From positions 2,554,001 through 2,618,000 of the forward strand of contig NZ_AZUK01000001.1 of assembly GCF_000527035.1 (NCBI RefSeq): a DNA stretch of 64,000 nucleotides. Direction: 5' to 3'. This stretch comes from Tolumonas lignilytica (GTDB lineage: Bacteria > Pseudomonadota > Gammaproteobacteria > Enterobacterales > Aeromonadaceae). Below the pieces are notes generated by a model. The model saw only the letters and a list, made by a program, of their open reading frames with translations, was not told where the DNA came from and searched no databases. The translations under genes were made by a program, and so were the position numbers. Shown here piece by piece: positions 27,180 to 35,561 of the stretch (positions are counted from its first letter, which is position 1; each line of letters opens with the position of its first letter).

Positions 27180-27332
27180 TCCGCATAAAGATTGAATAGT
27201 GTGATGCCGGTCATGCTAGCCTGCTCGTGTGACATTTTTATTGCTGCTTTTCACTGCTCCATATTTTGCAAGCAATGCCTGGGTCTCTCTGATAAAATGC
27301 GCGTCAGTTTTTGGTGTACGCAGGGAGCTCAT

Positions 27333-27815
27333 GTGGTCTGGATTGATTATGCAATCATGGCGGTGATTGGTTTTTCATCCCTGATCAGTTTGATTCGCGG
27401 TTTCGTTAAAGAAGCCCTTTCTCTGGTAACTTGGTTTGCCGCATTCTTTGTTGCTAGTCGCTTTTTTGGTGATCTGGCCGTCTACTTCACTTCTGTTTCC
27501 GACAGCATGATTCGAAATGGTATCGCCATCGCCGCGTTGTTTATTGCAACGTTGATCGTGGGCTCCATCGTGAATTATGTGGTCAGTGTTTTGGTGAATA
27601 AAACAGGTTTGTCTGGGACGGATCGCGTGTTGGGGGTCTGTTTCGGTGCTATTCGTGGCGTATTAATTGTAAGTGCGTTGCTGTTTTTTATGGATACTTT
27701 TACCAGTGCACACGATGCACTTTGGTGGAAACAATCCATACTTATTCCAGAATTTGGTGTGGTGGTGAAGTGGTTCTTTGAATTCATGAAACACTCATCA
27801 AGTTTTATTAAGTGA
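27333..27815 (+). CDS. cvpA: CvpA family membrane protein
   Basis: CvpA is an inner-membrane protein first linked to colicin V export and later to envelope homeostasis. GTG 27333 is chosen because AGGGAG lies five bases upstream and the product then begins [24 protein letters not shown], the conserved family start. It has 160 residues and four hydrophobic segments. It is followed after 27 bp by purF, the usual operon partner. Confidence 0.93.
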   Translation: MVWIDYAIMAVIGFSSLISLIRGFVKEALSLVTWFAAFFVASRFFGDLAVYFTSVSDSMIRNGIAIAALFIATLIVGSIVNYVVSVLVNKTGLSGTDRVLGVCFGAIRGVLIVSALLFFMDTFTSAHDALWWKQSILIPEFGVVVKWFFEFMKHSSSFIK

Positions 27816-27842
27816 TTATTGGCATTTCGAGGAAGAAAAGAG

Positions 27843-29366
27843 ATGTGTGGTATTGTCGGCATTGTTGGCACCAGTCCTGTCAACCAGGCCTTATATGATT
27901 CACTGACGGTGTTACAACACCGCGGGCAGGACGCCGCAGGGATCGTGACTATCAGCGATAACATGTTCAAGCAGCGTAAAGCCAATGGTCTCGTTAAAGA
28001 CGTGTTTGAAACACGTCATATGCAACGTCTGAAAGGCAATATCGGTATTGGCCACGTTCGTTATCCAACCGCAGGCAGCTCCAGCGCGGCAGAAGCACAA
28101 CCATTCTATGTAAACTCGCCATTCGGTATTGCATTGGCTCACAACGGTAACCTGACCAATGCCAAAGAATTGCGAGAACTGCAGATGCTGCAGACGCGTC
28201 GACACATCAATACCACCTCTGATTCTGAAGTTTTATTGAACACGTTCGCGTATGAACTCGACAAGACAGAAGGTACTGAACTGTCTGCTGTTGAAATTTT
28301 TGAAGCTGTCAGCCGTGTGCATTCCCAGATCCGCGGTGCCTATGCGGTGGTCGCTGTCATCATCGGCCACGGCTTACTGGCGTTCCGCGATCCGAATGGT
28401 ATTCGTCCATTGGTCTTGGGTCGTCGCAAATCCGAAGACGTCGCGGGTCGCTATGAATATATGGTGGCTTCCGAAAGCGTAGCGCTCGATGTTCAGGGTT
28501 TTGAAGTCATGCGCGATGTGGCACCTGGTGAAGCGGTGTATATCTCAGCGGCGGGTGAACTGTTTACCCAGCAGTGTGCCAGTGCCAATCATTGCCCATG
28601 TATCTTTGAATATGTTTATTTTGCCCGTCCGGATTCATTCATTGATAAAGTGTCTGTCTACGCTGCACGTGTGCATATGGGGCAGAAACTGGGTGCGAAA
28701 ATCGCGCGTGAATGGAAAGATCTGGATATCGATGTCGTGATCCCGATCCCTGAAACATCGTGCGATATCGCGCTGGAAATCGCCCAGATCCTAGGTAAAC
28801 CATACCGTCAGGGCTTTGTGAAAAACCGCTACATCGGTCGTACTTTCATCATGCCGGGCCAGACGCAGCGGAAAAAATCAGTACGCAATAAACTGAATGC
28901 CATCTCTTCCGAGTTTAAAGGCAAACGCGTACTGCTAGTGGATGACTCGATCGTGCGTGGTACCACCTCAGCTCAGATCGTTGATATGGCACGTGAAGCT
29001 GGTGCTGAGAAAGTTTACTTTGCCTCAGCCGCACCAGAAATTCGTTATCCGAATGTCTATGGCATCGACATGCCGGTTGCCAGCGAATTGATCGCCTATG
29101 GCCGTGAAGTGAATGAAATTTGTCAGTTGATCCGAGCGGATGGTCTGATTTTTCAGGATCTGGCTGATTTGGAAGCGGCGGTTCGTGAATGTAATCCGGA
29201 GATTAAGCAATTTGAAACCTCCGTATTCAATGGTAAATATATTACCGGCGACATCAATGACACCTACCTCTCTTATCTGAACAATTTGCGTAACGATGAT
29301 GCCAAAGCAGATCGGGAGTGGAGTGAATCTACAGCCGATTTAGAGTTATATAACGGCGAAAATTAA
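27843..29366 (+). CDS. purF: Amidophosphoribosyltransferase PurF
   Basis: PurF makes phosphoribosylamine from PRPP and glutamine, the first step of purine synthesis. ATG 27843, with GAGGAAG upstream, gives MCGIVGIVG, so Cys becomes the N-terminal nucleophile of the glutaminase domain (about 1-230). The PRTase domain carries [13 protein letters not shown] near residue 365. The product has 507 residues, close to the E. coli length. The frame extends upstream to 27819, but this would mask the catalytic Cys. Confidence 0.97.
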   Translation: MCGIVGIVGTSPVNQALYDSLTVLQHRGQDAAGIVTISDNMFKQRKANGLVKDVFETRHMQRLKGNIGIGHVRYPTAGSSSAAEAQPFYVNSPFGIALAHNGNLTNAKELRELQMLQTRRHINTTSDSEVLLNTFAYELDKTEGTELSAVEIFEAVSRVHSQIRGAYAVVAVIIGHGLLAFRDPNGIRPLVLGRRKSEDVAGRYEYMVASESVALDVQGFEVMRDVAPGEAVYISAAGELFTQQCASANHCPCIFEYVYFARPDSFIDKVSVYAARVHMGQKLGAKIAREWKDLDIDVVIPIPETSCDIALEIAQILGKPYRQGFVKNRYIGRTFIMPGQTQRKKSVRNKLNAISSEFKGKRVLLVDDSIVRGTTSAQIVDMAREAGAEKVYFASAAPEIRYPNVYGIDMPVASELIAYGREVNEICQLIRADGLIFQDLADLEAAVRECNPEIKQFETSVFNGKYITGDINDTYLSYLNNLRNDDAKADREWSESTADLELYNGEN

Positions 29367-29375
29367 TCGCTGATC

Positions 29376-29396
29376 AGAGCCCCGATTCGGGGCTCT
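29376..29396 (+). terminator. Hairpin after purF
   Basis: AGAGCCCCG and CGGGGCTCT form a perfect 9-bp stem with an ATT loop, 9 bp after the purF stop. No clear T-run follows, and it also lies just past the convergent cowN stop. Confidence 0.6.
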
Positions 29397-29402
29397 GTCG
29401 TT

Positions 29403-29717
29403 TCAGCAGCACTCGATTTCAACCACATCCAACAACGCCAACGCAATATCATCTTCATAGAGTTCAAACAGTTCTCTGATTTGATTCAGATTACTGTGGA
29501 TCAGAAACAAGTCATCGGGTTTCGGGCCACTGCCACCTTCTGCCTTTTGTTTGAAATATTCCCAGAACTTATTCGTTTTGTTGGGATCATCAATGTGTTT
29601 ACGGATGAGCGTCATCAGTTGTCGCGCATTGCCATCACAATCAATGTCGTCAAACGTTACATAGCGATCGGGGGTGGTGGATGGTGTCTTTTTCTTCTGT
29701 TTACAACTGCAGGGCAT
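29403..29717 (-). CDS. cowN: N2-fixation sustaining protein CowN
   Basis: CowN lets diazotrophs keep nitrogenase working in the presence of carbon monoxide. The 104-residue protein carries the family segments DRYVTFDDIDCDGNARQLM, LIRKHIDDPNKTN.FWEYF, DDLFLIHSNLNQIRELFE and the terminal EIECC. ATG 29717 has AAGGAG eight bases upstream; the longer frame to 29804 adds a stretch unlike the family. No nif gene is in the window. A sigma-54-like element lies upstream. Confidence 0.93.
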   Translation of the reverse strand: MPCSCKQKKKTPSTTPDRYVTFDDIDCDGNARQLMTLIRKHIDDPNKTNKFWEYFKQKAEGGSGPKPDDLFLIHSNLNQIRELFELYEDDIALALLDVVEIECC

Positions 29718-29820
29718 AAGATCACTCCTTGGATAAGGGTAAGAAGGAATCGCCAGCCAGAATGAAATTGTCTTGGATCGGAGAAAATGGAACAAAAAGG
29801 ACAATTTAACTATTACAAAA

Positions 29821-29868
29821 GGATGCTGGCACCAGATTACTCATTTGCTCTGCGTAAACTGTGCCAGC
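29821..29868 (-). terminator. Possible dps terminator hairpin
   Basis: On the minus strand GCTGGCAC and GTGCCAGC pair across a long loop (about 28 nt) and are followed by ATCCTTTTG. The long loop makes it uncertain. The same bases overlap the sigma-54-like element of cowN. Confidence 0.35.
29851..29866 (-). promoter_or_regulatory. Candidate sigma-54 promoter of cowN
   Basis: The minus strand reads TGGCACAGTTTACGCA. It has a perfect -24 box (TGGCAC) and GG-N10-GC spacing, though the -12 box is weaker (ACGCA versus TTGCA). It lies about 135 bp upstream of the cowN start. I could not find a convincing NifA site (TGT-N10-ACA) nearby. Confidence 0.35.
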
Positions 29869-29899
29869 CAGATCATATTACCTGTGTTCTCAGTGACGA

Positions 29900-30376
29900 T
29901 CACTCAAGCAGACTGCGTAACATCCAGGCAGTTTTCTCGTGCAATTGAATGCGCTGGGTCAAGAGGTCGGCAGAGGCTTCATCACCTGCTTTTTCAATTA
30001 AAGGGAACAGTGAACGGGCGGTGCGCACGACGGCTTCCTGACCGGCGACCAGATTTTTAATCATCTCTTGCGCCTTCGGTACACCATCGTCTTCCTGGAT
30101 GACAGTCAGTTTTGCAAACTCTTTATAGGTGCCCGGTGCATAGACACCTAATGCACGGATGCGCTCTGCGATTAAATCCACGGCAAGTGACAACTCGGTA
30201 TATTGTGTTTCAAACATCAGATGCAGCGTGTTGAACATCGGACCAGTGACGTTCCAGTGATAGTAATGGGTTTTCAAATATAAGGTGTAGCTGTCTGCGA
30301 GAAAACGGGATAGACCGGCTGCAATTTCCAAGCGGTCATTTTCAGAAATACCGATATCAATAGGTTGATGTGACAT
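29900..30376 (-). CDS. dps: DNA-protecting ferritin-like protein Dps
   Basis: Dps forms a dodecamer that oxidises and stores iron and protects DNA under starvation and peroxide stress. The 158-residue protein has the inter-subunit ferroxidase residues in [10 protein letters not shown] and [23 protein letters not shown]. The N-terminus is short and lacks the lysine-rich DNA-binding tail of E. coli Dps. It is monocistronic. A bulged inverted repeat (AGACATA-CAGGG...CCCTG-AGC-TATGTCT, about 30402-30436) lies in its leader. Confidence 0.93.
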   Translation of the reverse strand: MSHQPIDIGISENDRLEIAAGLSRFLADSYTLYLKTHYYHWNVTGPMFNTLHLMFETQYTELSLAVDLIAERIRALGVYAPGTYKEFAKLTVIQEDDGVPKAQEMIKNLVAGQEAVVRTARSLFPLIEKAGDEASADLLTQRIQLHEKTAWMLRSLLE

Positions 30377-30566
30377 GATGCGCTCCTTGGTTTTATTTGA
30401 TTTTCCGAGACATACAGGGGTATCCCTGAGCTATGTCTAAATAGTAGGCATAAAGTATGGGCATATCCAATCGGAAAAACAGAATACTTTGATAGGTTTA
30501 ACTTATTGATTGGCGGGGATGAGATAACCGTTTGTGTCTCTTAACGGCTACCTCATCAGTGGTCAG

Positions 30567-30980
30567 TTAGAACTCAGAATCTTTGTCTTTGCTATCTGAT
30601 TCGTAAGGGAATTTGACATGGCCATAACGGATCACCAGCACGGTGATGGCGAGCAGGAAGGCACTGGCGGAAACGCCTACCAATTGCCAGGCATCCATCG
30701 ATTTCATATCCAGGATCAGATAACGGGCGAGGGCGACAATGGCGATATAGAGCGGGATGCGGATTGGCATTTTCCCTGACTCCAGATACATGGATACCAT
30801 CGCCAAGACTTCAAGATAGATAAACATCAACAGTAAATCAGCCAGTGCGACCTTCTGGTCATAAATCATGGTGATCACTTGGGTGCCGATGGCAAAGATA
30901 CTTGCAATAGCAATGATCATTAATCCGATATGCTGTGCACTTTCCAAGATGTTTTTTATTAAATCATTAATTTTTTGCAT
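30567..30980 (-). CDS. psiE: PsiE family inner-membrane protein
   Basis: The protein has four hydrophobic segments and the family segment VALADLLLMFIYLEVLAMVSMYLESGKMPIRIPLYIAIVALARYLI. ATG 30980 (AGGG eight bases upstream) gives 137 residues, the E. coli PsiE length; the longer frame to 31076 is a chance extension. E. coli psiE is phosphate-starvation induced and CRP-controlled; its biochemical role is unknown. It is divergent from gntR. Confidence 0.88.
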   Translation of the reverse strand: MQKINDLIKNILESAQHIGLMIIAIASIFAIGTQVITMIYDQKVALADLLLMFIYLEVLAMVSMYLESGKMPIRIPLYIAIVALARYLILDMKSMDAWQLVGVSASAFLLAITVLVIRYGHVKFPYESDSKDKDSEF

Positions 30981-31118
30981 ATAAGGCCCTAGGTCATATC
31001 TGTGCTGCCGATCACAATATAAACACAATAAATCAAAATTGTTACTTTTTTGTAACATTTCGGGGCGGCAGGCCAAGGATTTTCAGCAATTTAATGGTAG
31101 CTGAAGGCAGAGTTTGTT

Positions 31119-31134
31119 ATGTTACAAGTAACAT
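31119..31134. promoter_or_regulatory. GntR operator in front of gntR
   Basis: ATGTTACAAGTAACAT is a perfect inverted repeat (arms ATGTTAC/GTAACAT around a 2-bp centre) and the same type as the gntT sites. It lies 24 bp upstream of the gntR start, suggesting autoregulation. Confidence 0.7.
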
Positions 31135-31157
31135 TTAATGAATTGGATAATAAAAAC

Positions 31158-32159
31158 ATGAGCACCAAACCCCGTCGTCCAACGTTACAGGATGTGGCCG
31201 ACCGAGTTGGGATCACCAAAATGACGGTCAGTCGGTATTTAAAAGATCCGGCTCTGGTTTCGTCTGCAGTTCAAGAAAAAATAGCTGTCGCGCTGGATGA
31301 ACTGGGTTATATACCAAACCGGGCGCCAGACCTGTTATCCAATGCAAAAAGCAAGGCCATAGGTGTTTTGTTACCATCACTGACGAACCAGGTTTTCGCT
31401 GAGGTGATCCGTGGTGTGGAAGCGGTAACTGATCCTGCCGGATATCAAACGATGCTTGCGCACTACGGCTATAGTGCCGAGGTTGAACAAGAGCGTATCG
31501 CCTCGTTGCTTTCTTATCATGTCGACGGATTGATCCTCTCGGAAAGCCATCATACGGAACGCACGTTGCGCATGATCCAGACGGCGGGCGTGCCGGTGAT
31601 TGAAATTATGGATTCCCGTTCTCCAGCTATTGAACAGGCGGTTGGGTTTGATAACGCGGCGGCCAGTTATGCCATGACGGAGCTGATGCTACAGAAAGGC
31701 TATCGCCGGATTGTCTATTTCGGTGCCCGGATGGATGCGCGCACCAAACTGAAAATGGACGGTTATGCGGCCGCGATGCAGGCGCATGGCCTGGAGCCGA
31801 TCAATATGGCGACTGATACGGCGTCGTCATTTTCACTTGGTGCTAAATTGCTGCAGGAAGCGCGTCAGCGTTATCCGGATATGGATGGCGTGATTTGTAC
31901 CAACGATGACTTGGCGGTCGGTGCAGTGTTTGAATGTCAGCGTCAGGGCATAAAAATACCTGAACAGATTGGGATTGCTGGTTTCCATGGCCATGATATT
32001 GGTCAGGCGATGGTGCCGAAACTGGCCAGTGTCATTACCCCGCGCGAAGCGATCGGCAAGATTGCAGCCGAGCAGTTATTAGCCCGGATTAATGGTTCGG
32101 TATTAACTGAGCCAGTGATTGACCTAGGATTTGAACTGTCGGCTGGGCAGAGTATTTAG
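31158..32159 (+). CDS. gntR: Gluconate repressor GntR (LacI family)
   Basis: GntR represses gluconate uptake and catabolism genes and is released by gluconate. The protein has the LacI helix-turn-helix (LQDVADRVGITKMTVSRYL), the hinge (YIPNRAPDLLSNAKS) and an effector domain with long identities to E. coli GntR (GVLLPSLTNQVFAEV.RG, MLAHYGY, CTNDDLAVGA.FECQR, AGFHGHDIGQ). ATG 31158 is chosen because the upstream ATG at 31119 lies inside the operator; the product has 333 residues. Its targets are the gnt/edd/eda genes 3-4 kb downstream. Confidence 0.93.
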   Translation: MSTKPRRPTLQDVADRVGITKMTVSRYLKDPALVSSAVQEKIAVALDELGYIPNRAPDLLSNAKSKAIGVLLPSLTNQVFAEVIRGVEAVTDPAGYQTMLAHYGYSAEVEQERIASLLSYHVDGLILSESHHTERTLRMIQTAGVPVIEIMDSRSPAIEQAVGFDNAAASYAMTELMLQKGYRRIVYFGARMDARTKLKMDGYAAAMQAHGLEPINMATDTASSFSLGAKLLQEARQRYPDMDGVICTNDDLAVGAVFECQRQGIKIPEQIGIAGFHGHDIGQAMVPKLASVITPREAIGKIAAEQLLARINGSVLTEPVIDLGFELSAGQSI

Positions 32160-32207
32160 TTTTTGTGTTTGTTTAACGCCAGTTATAGGTAATAAAACAC
32201 GGACGCG

Positions 32208-32266
32208 CTGTAAATCCATCCATGGACGCTTAGGCGGCGGCATCCTTGCCGCCGACGGTCCGCTTA
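32208..32266. repeat. Candidate dispersed intergenic repeat with hairpins
   Basis: This GC-rich block between gntR and eda contains TCCATCCATGGA and a GGCGGC...GCCGCC stem bounded by GGAC...GTCC. It looks like the short palindromic repeats scattered between genes in Shewanella/Aeromonas-type genomes, as I remember them. Only one copy is in this window, so repetition cannot be shown here. Confidence 0.4.
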
Positions 32267-32320
32267 TTTATTGCCTACAACTGTCTTCACTTCGGCGTCG
32301 TATCACTTCCGGCTATCTTT

Positions 32321-32346
32321 AGACCCAAACTTGATAGCCTATTTTT
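32321..32346 (+). terminator. Terminator of gntR
   Basis: GGCTATC and GATAGCC form a 7-bp stem with an AT-rich loop, followed by TATTTTTTC. It reaches into the end of the convergent eda gene. Confidence 0.6.
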
Positions 32347-32986
32347 TCAGGCCATTAATCAGCGCTATCGCTTCGGCTGATAGCTGAGTAATGCCATCCC
32401 AATCACCGGCTTTGACCTTATCAGCCGGGATCATCCAAGAACCACCTACGGTCGCTACACATTTCAGTGCCAGATAAGCCGCGACATTTTTCGGGCTGAT
32501 ACCGCCAGTCGGGCAGAATTTTACTTGTGCCAGTGGTGCCGAAATAGCGGCTAATGCAGGAGCACCGCCATTGGCTTCTGCCGGGAAGAATTTCAGATGG
32601 GTATAACCCATCGCCAGTGCGGTCATGATTTCCGAAGGCGTGCTGACCCCCGGAATTAATGGAACGGCATTGGCGGCAGCATGCGCCAGTAATTGATCGG
32701 TAAAGCCGGGAGAGATGATAAATTGGGCTCCTGCTGCCACGGCCTGATCATATTGTTGCGGGTTCAGAATGGTGCCGGCACCGACCAATGCATTGGGCAT
32801 CGCTTCACGAATGGCTCGGATGGCATCCAGTGCAGCCGGAGTACGCAGCGTGATTTCAAAGACGCTGATGCCGCCAGCGGCCAGTGCGCGAGCCATAGGA
32901 ACAGCATCTGCCACTTTATCGATCACCATGACCGGTACAACCGGTGAAGCGGCAAATACGGTTTCAGGAGACAAAGTCCAGTTCAT
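32339..32986 (-). CDS. eda: KDPG/KHG aldolase Eda
   Basis: Eda splits 2-keto-3-deoxy-6-phosphogluconate to pyruvate and glyceraldehyde-3-phosphate, the last step of the Entner-Doudoroff pathway. The 215-residue protein shows VVPVMVIDK, VFEITLRTPAA, VGAGTILNPQQ, FIISPG, the Schiff-base lysine in LKFFPAEANGG and FCPTGGISP. ATG 32986 with AAGGA upstream is chosen; the frame extends further but the extension is unlike the family. It lies 13 bp after edd in a gntK-edd-eda operon. Confidence 0.95.
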   Translation of the reverse strand: MNWTLSPETVFAASPVVPVMVIDKVADAVPMARALAAGGISVFEITLRTPAALDAIRAIREAMPNALVGAGTILNPQQYDQAVAAGAQFIISPGFTDQLLAHAAANAVPLIPGVSTPSEIMTALAMGYTHLKFFPAEANGGAPALAAISAPLAQVKFCPTGGISPKNVAAYLALKCVATVGGSWMIPADKVKAGDWDGITQLSAEAIALINGLKK

Positions 32987-32999
32987 GTCGTAATCCTTA

Positions 33000-34805
33000 T
33001 CAATCATTATCAGAAAATAAAATGGAAGCACCTTGTTCGGCACTGGTGACAATATGGCGGAAGGCACCAAACAGTTCGCGACCCAGTCCAAAATGCTGTG
33101 CTTTCAGGTTACTACGTGCCAGTGGCCGCTGACGAATATCGTCCAATACATGCAATGTGCCTTTGGTGGCATCGAGCCGGATCCGGTCACCGGTTTGCAG
33201 TTGTGCCAGCGGGCCGCCCTTGGCGGCTTCCGGGGTCACATGAATGGCGGCCGGGATCTTTCCGGAGGCACCGGACAATCGGCCATCGGTAACCAGCGCC
33301 ACTTTGTGACCGGCTTTTTGCAGGTTGCCCAGTATCGGCATCAGTTTGTGCAATTCAGGCATGCCGTTGGCGGCAGGACCGTTGAAGCGCACGACAATGA
33401 TGGCATCCCGGTTTAGCTCACCCGCCTTATAGGCTTTTTCGACATCATGCTGTGAATCAAAAACCACCGCTTCGGCATCGATGTAGTGATACTGTTCGGC
33501 GACGGCGCTCACTTTGATGACACAACGTCCGAGATTACCTGACAGCACTTTGAGACCACCCGATTGATTAAAGACGCTCTCGTTATCGGATAATACAGTC
33601 GGATCTTGGGTTGTGGTGACTGGAGTCCAGGTCAGCCGGCCGTTATCCAGCGATGGATGCTGCAGATAATCCTGCATGTTGCCGGTCAGCGGTGTGGCAT
33701 CCATGTGCAACAAACCGCGATTGGCCAGCCCACGCAACAACAACGGCACACCACCTGCCTGATGGAAGGCATTAATATCGGCTGGGCCATTCGGATAAAC
33801 CTTGGCCAATAGTGGTACCACATCTGACAGGTCGCGGAAATCATCCCAGGTCAGTATCAGGCCAGCGGCTCGGGCGACGGCCACCATATGCATGGTATGG
33901 TTGGTACTGCCGCCAGAAGCCAGTAAGGCGACCAGACCATTCACCAGTGATTTTTCATCGACCATCTGCGATAACGGACGGTAATTGGTCGAGCCAGCCA
34001 CCAAACTTGGTAACAGAGTTGATACTTCATCGGTCAGGGCGTGGCGCAATTCTGAGTCAGGAGACACAAAAGCTGAACCCGGCAGCATCAATCCCATCGC
34101 TTCAAATACCAACTGGTTGGTATTGGCGGTGCCATAAAAGGTGCAGGTGCCGGGGCTGTGATAGGCCTGATTTTCCATTTCCTGCAGAGCGGATTTATCG
34201 AGTTCGCCAGCCGCATATTTCTGTCGGATACGCACTTTTTCATCGTTACTGATACCGGTGTTCATGGGGCCGGCAGGGACAAAGGCGGTCGGTAAATGAC
34301 CGAATGCGAGCGCCCCAATAAGTTGACCGGGGGCGATCTTGTCGCAGATCCCCAGCAACAAGGTCGCATCGAAAGCATTGTGGCTCAGTGAAACAGCCGT
34401 CGCCTGGGCGATCACATCGCGCGAAAACAGCGACAGATCCATGCCGGGCTGACCTTGCGTAACGCCATCACACATGGCGGGAACACCACCTGCAACCTGA
34501 GCACTGTGACCTTCTGCGGCAAGCACCGCTTTAATTTGATCGGGGTAGTGCTGATAGGGCTGATGGGCACTCAACATATCATTGTAGGCGGTCACAATTG
34601 CGACGTTGACGCGGGTCATGTCCATCAGTGTGTTTTTCTGGGCATGTGAACAGGCGGCTAAGACATGGGCCAGATTGCCGCAAGCCAGCGTGCCCCGGGG
34701 GCGGCCAGCCGCCGCTTGTGCCTGCATTCGAGCCAGATAGTCGGCTCGCAATGCAGCGCTGCGTTCACGAATACGTTCAGTTACTTGAGTGATCACTGGG
34801 TGCAT
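33000..34805 (-). CDS. edd: 6-Phosphogluconate dehydratase Edd
   Basis: Edd is the iron-sulfur dehydratase that converts 6-phosphogluconate to KDPG. The 601-residue protein has the IlvD/Edd features CGNLAHVLAACSH, VAGGVPAMCDGVTQGQPGMDLS, CTFYGTANTNQ, ASGGSTNHTMHM and TDGRLSGASGKIPAAIHVTPEA. AAGGGGAAG precedes the ATG. Its first 13 bp overlap the 3' end of gntK, implying coupled translation. Confidence 0.96.
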   Translation of the reverse strand: MHPVITQVTERIRERSAALRADYLARMQAQAAAGRPRGTLACGNLAHVLAACSHAQKNTLMDMTRVNVAIVTAYNDMLSAHQPYQHYPDQIKAVLAAEGHSAQVAGGVPAMCDGVTQGQPGMDLSLFSRDVIAQATAVSLSHNAFDATLLLGICDKIAPGQLIGALAFGHLPTAFVPAGPMNTGISNDEKVRIRQKYAAGELDKSALQEMENQAYHSPGTCTFYGTANTNQLVFEAMGLMLPGSAFVSPDSELRHALTDEVSTLLPSLVAGSTNYRPLSQMVDEKSLVNGLVALLASGGSTNHTMHMVAVARAAGLILTWDDFRDLSDVVPLLAKVYPNGPADINAFHQAGGVPLLLRGLANRGLLHMDATPLTGNMQDYLQHPSLDNGRLTWTPVTTTQDPTVLSDNESVFNQSGGLKVLSGNLGRCVIKVSAVAEQYHYIDAEAVVFDSQHDVEKAYKAGELNRDAIIVVRFNGPAANGMPELHKLMPILGNLQKAGHKVALVTDGRLSGASGKIPAAIHVTPEAAKGGPLAQLQTGDRIRLDATKGTLHVLDDIRQRPLARSNLKAQHFGLGRELFGAFRHIVTSAEQGASILFSDND

Positions 34806-35317
34806 GTTTCTTCCCCTTGTAATGCGGCCACACAGCGGTTGACCACAGTGGTTAAATCGCCATCAATACTGACATGTAACACATCAGATTCTTGTTCAGT
34901 CGGGACTTCTAACGCTTCAAACTGGCTTTTCAATAAGCCTGTTGGCATGAAATGTCCGGCTCGTGCTTTCATTCGGGCGGCAATCAGCTCATAACTACCG
35001 TGCAGATAGATAAAATGCAGAGTTGGGTTGCCTTCACGCAGACGATCACGGTAACGGCGCTTCAATGCCGAACAAACGATGATGCCGGTTTCGTTTTTGT
35101 GGCACAGACTATATGCGGCATCGCTGATGCGCTCTAGCCAAGGTGCCCGATCATCATCGTTCAACGGGGAACCGCCGGCCATTTTCTGGATGTTGGCGCG
35201 AGGGTGAAGATCGTCTCCATCAATAAATTTTGCATTCAAGGCTTTGCTTAACGCTGCGCCAACGGATGATTTACCGCAACCTGATACACCCATCAGAATA
35301 ATGCTGTGTCCTGCCAT
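34793..35317 (-). CDS. gntK: Gluconokinase GntK
   Basis: GntK phosphorylates gluconate to 6-phosphogluconate. The 174-residue protein has the P-loop MGVSGCGKSSVG (about 9-20), FIDGDDLHPRANI.KM, and CSALKRRYRDRLR as in E. coli gluconate kinase. It is the first gene of the gntK-edd-eda operon, with GAGG upstream, and is divergent from gntT across shared operators. Confidence 0.95.
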   Translation of the reverse strand: MAGHSIILMGVSGCGKSSVGAALSKALNAKFIDGDDLHPRANIQKMAGGSPLNDDDRAPWLERISDAAYSLCHKNETGIIVCSALKRRYRDRLREGNPTLHFIYLHGSYELIAARMKARAGHFMPTGLLKSQFEALEVPTEQESDVLHVSIDGDLTTVVNRCVAALQGEETCTQ

Positions 35318-35374
35318 AATTTGACCTCAGTCCCAAAATTGATCTTTGTCCGTGGAAGATGGTTGTACCTTACC

Positions 35375-35404
35375 ATGTTACCGGTATCATGTTACCGGTA
35401 ACAA
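35375..35404. promoter_or_regulatory. Two overlapping GntR operators between gntK and gntT
   Basis: ATGTTACCGGTATCAT (35375-35390) and ATGTTACCGGTAACAA (35389-35404) are consecutive GntR palindromes that share two bases, so their centres are 14 bp apart. They lie 58-87 bp from gntK and 158-187 bp from gntT and can control both. Confidence 0.8.
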
Positions 35405-35411
35405 AGAGATT

Positions 35412-35427
35412 TGTGAAGCGCGCCACA
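35412..35427. promoter_or_regulatory. Candidate CRP site for gntT/gntK
   Basis: TGTGA-AGCGCG-CCACA fits the CRP consensus at nine of ten arm bases and lies directly next to the GntR operators, as expected for catabolite-controlled gluconate genes. Confidence 0.55.
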
Positions 35428-35561
35428 AATTGCATTTGAACCGTCACCTAAAGAGAGACAACTATGTTTGCAGATACCGACATTATGCCAATATCGCCGC
35501 CGCCATGCATCCTGAGCTCGATTTCAGTGTGTATCTTCCGCGCTTTTACAGGAGTTTAGTC

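Noticed and set aside
27181-27332. PurR operator in front of cvpA-purF
   Set aside because: I expected ACGCAAACGTTTGCGT-like bases but found no acceptable match.
29718-29804. N-terminal extension of cowN
   Set aside because: The added residues are unlike CowN, and a strong AAGGAG supports the start at 29717.
31039-31058. TTGTTAC-N6-GTAACAT as a further GntR operator near psiE
   Set aside because: The half-sites fit but the spacer is 6 bp instead of 2, which would rotate them on the helix.
35346-35561. N-terminal extension of gntT
   Set aside because: It reads through the GntR and CRP sites; a good SD and exact family length support ATG 35562.
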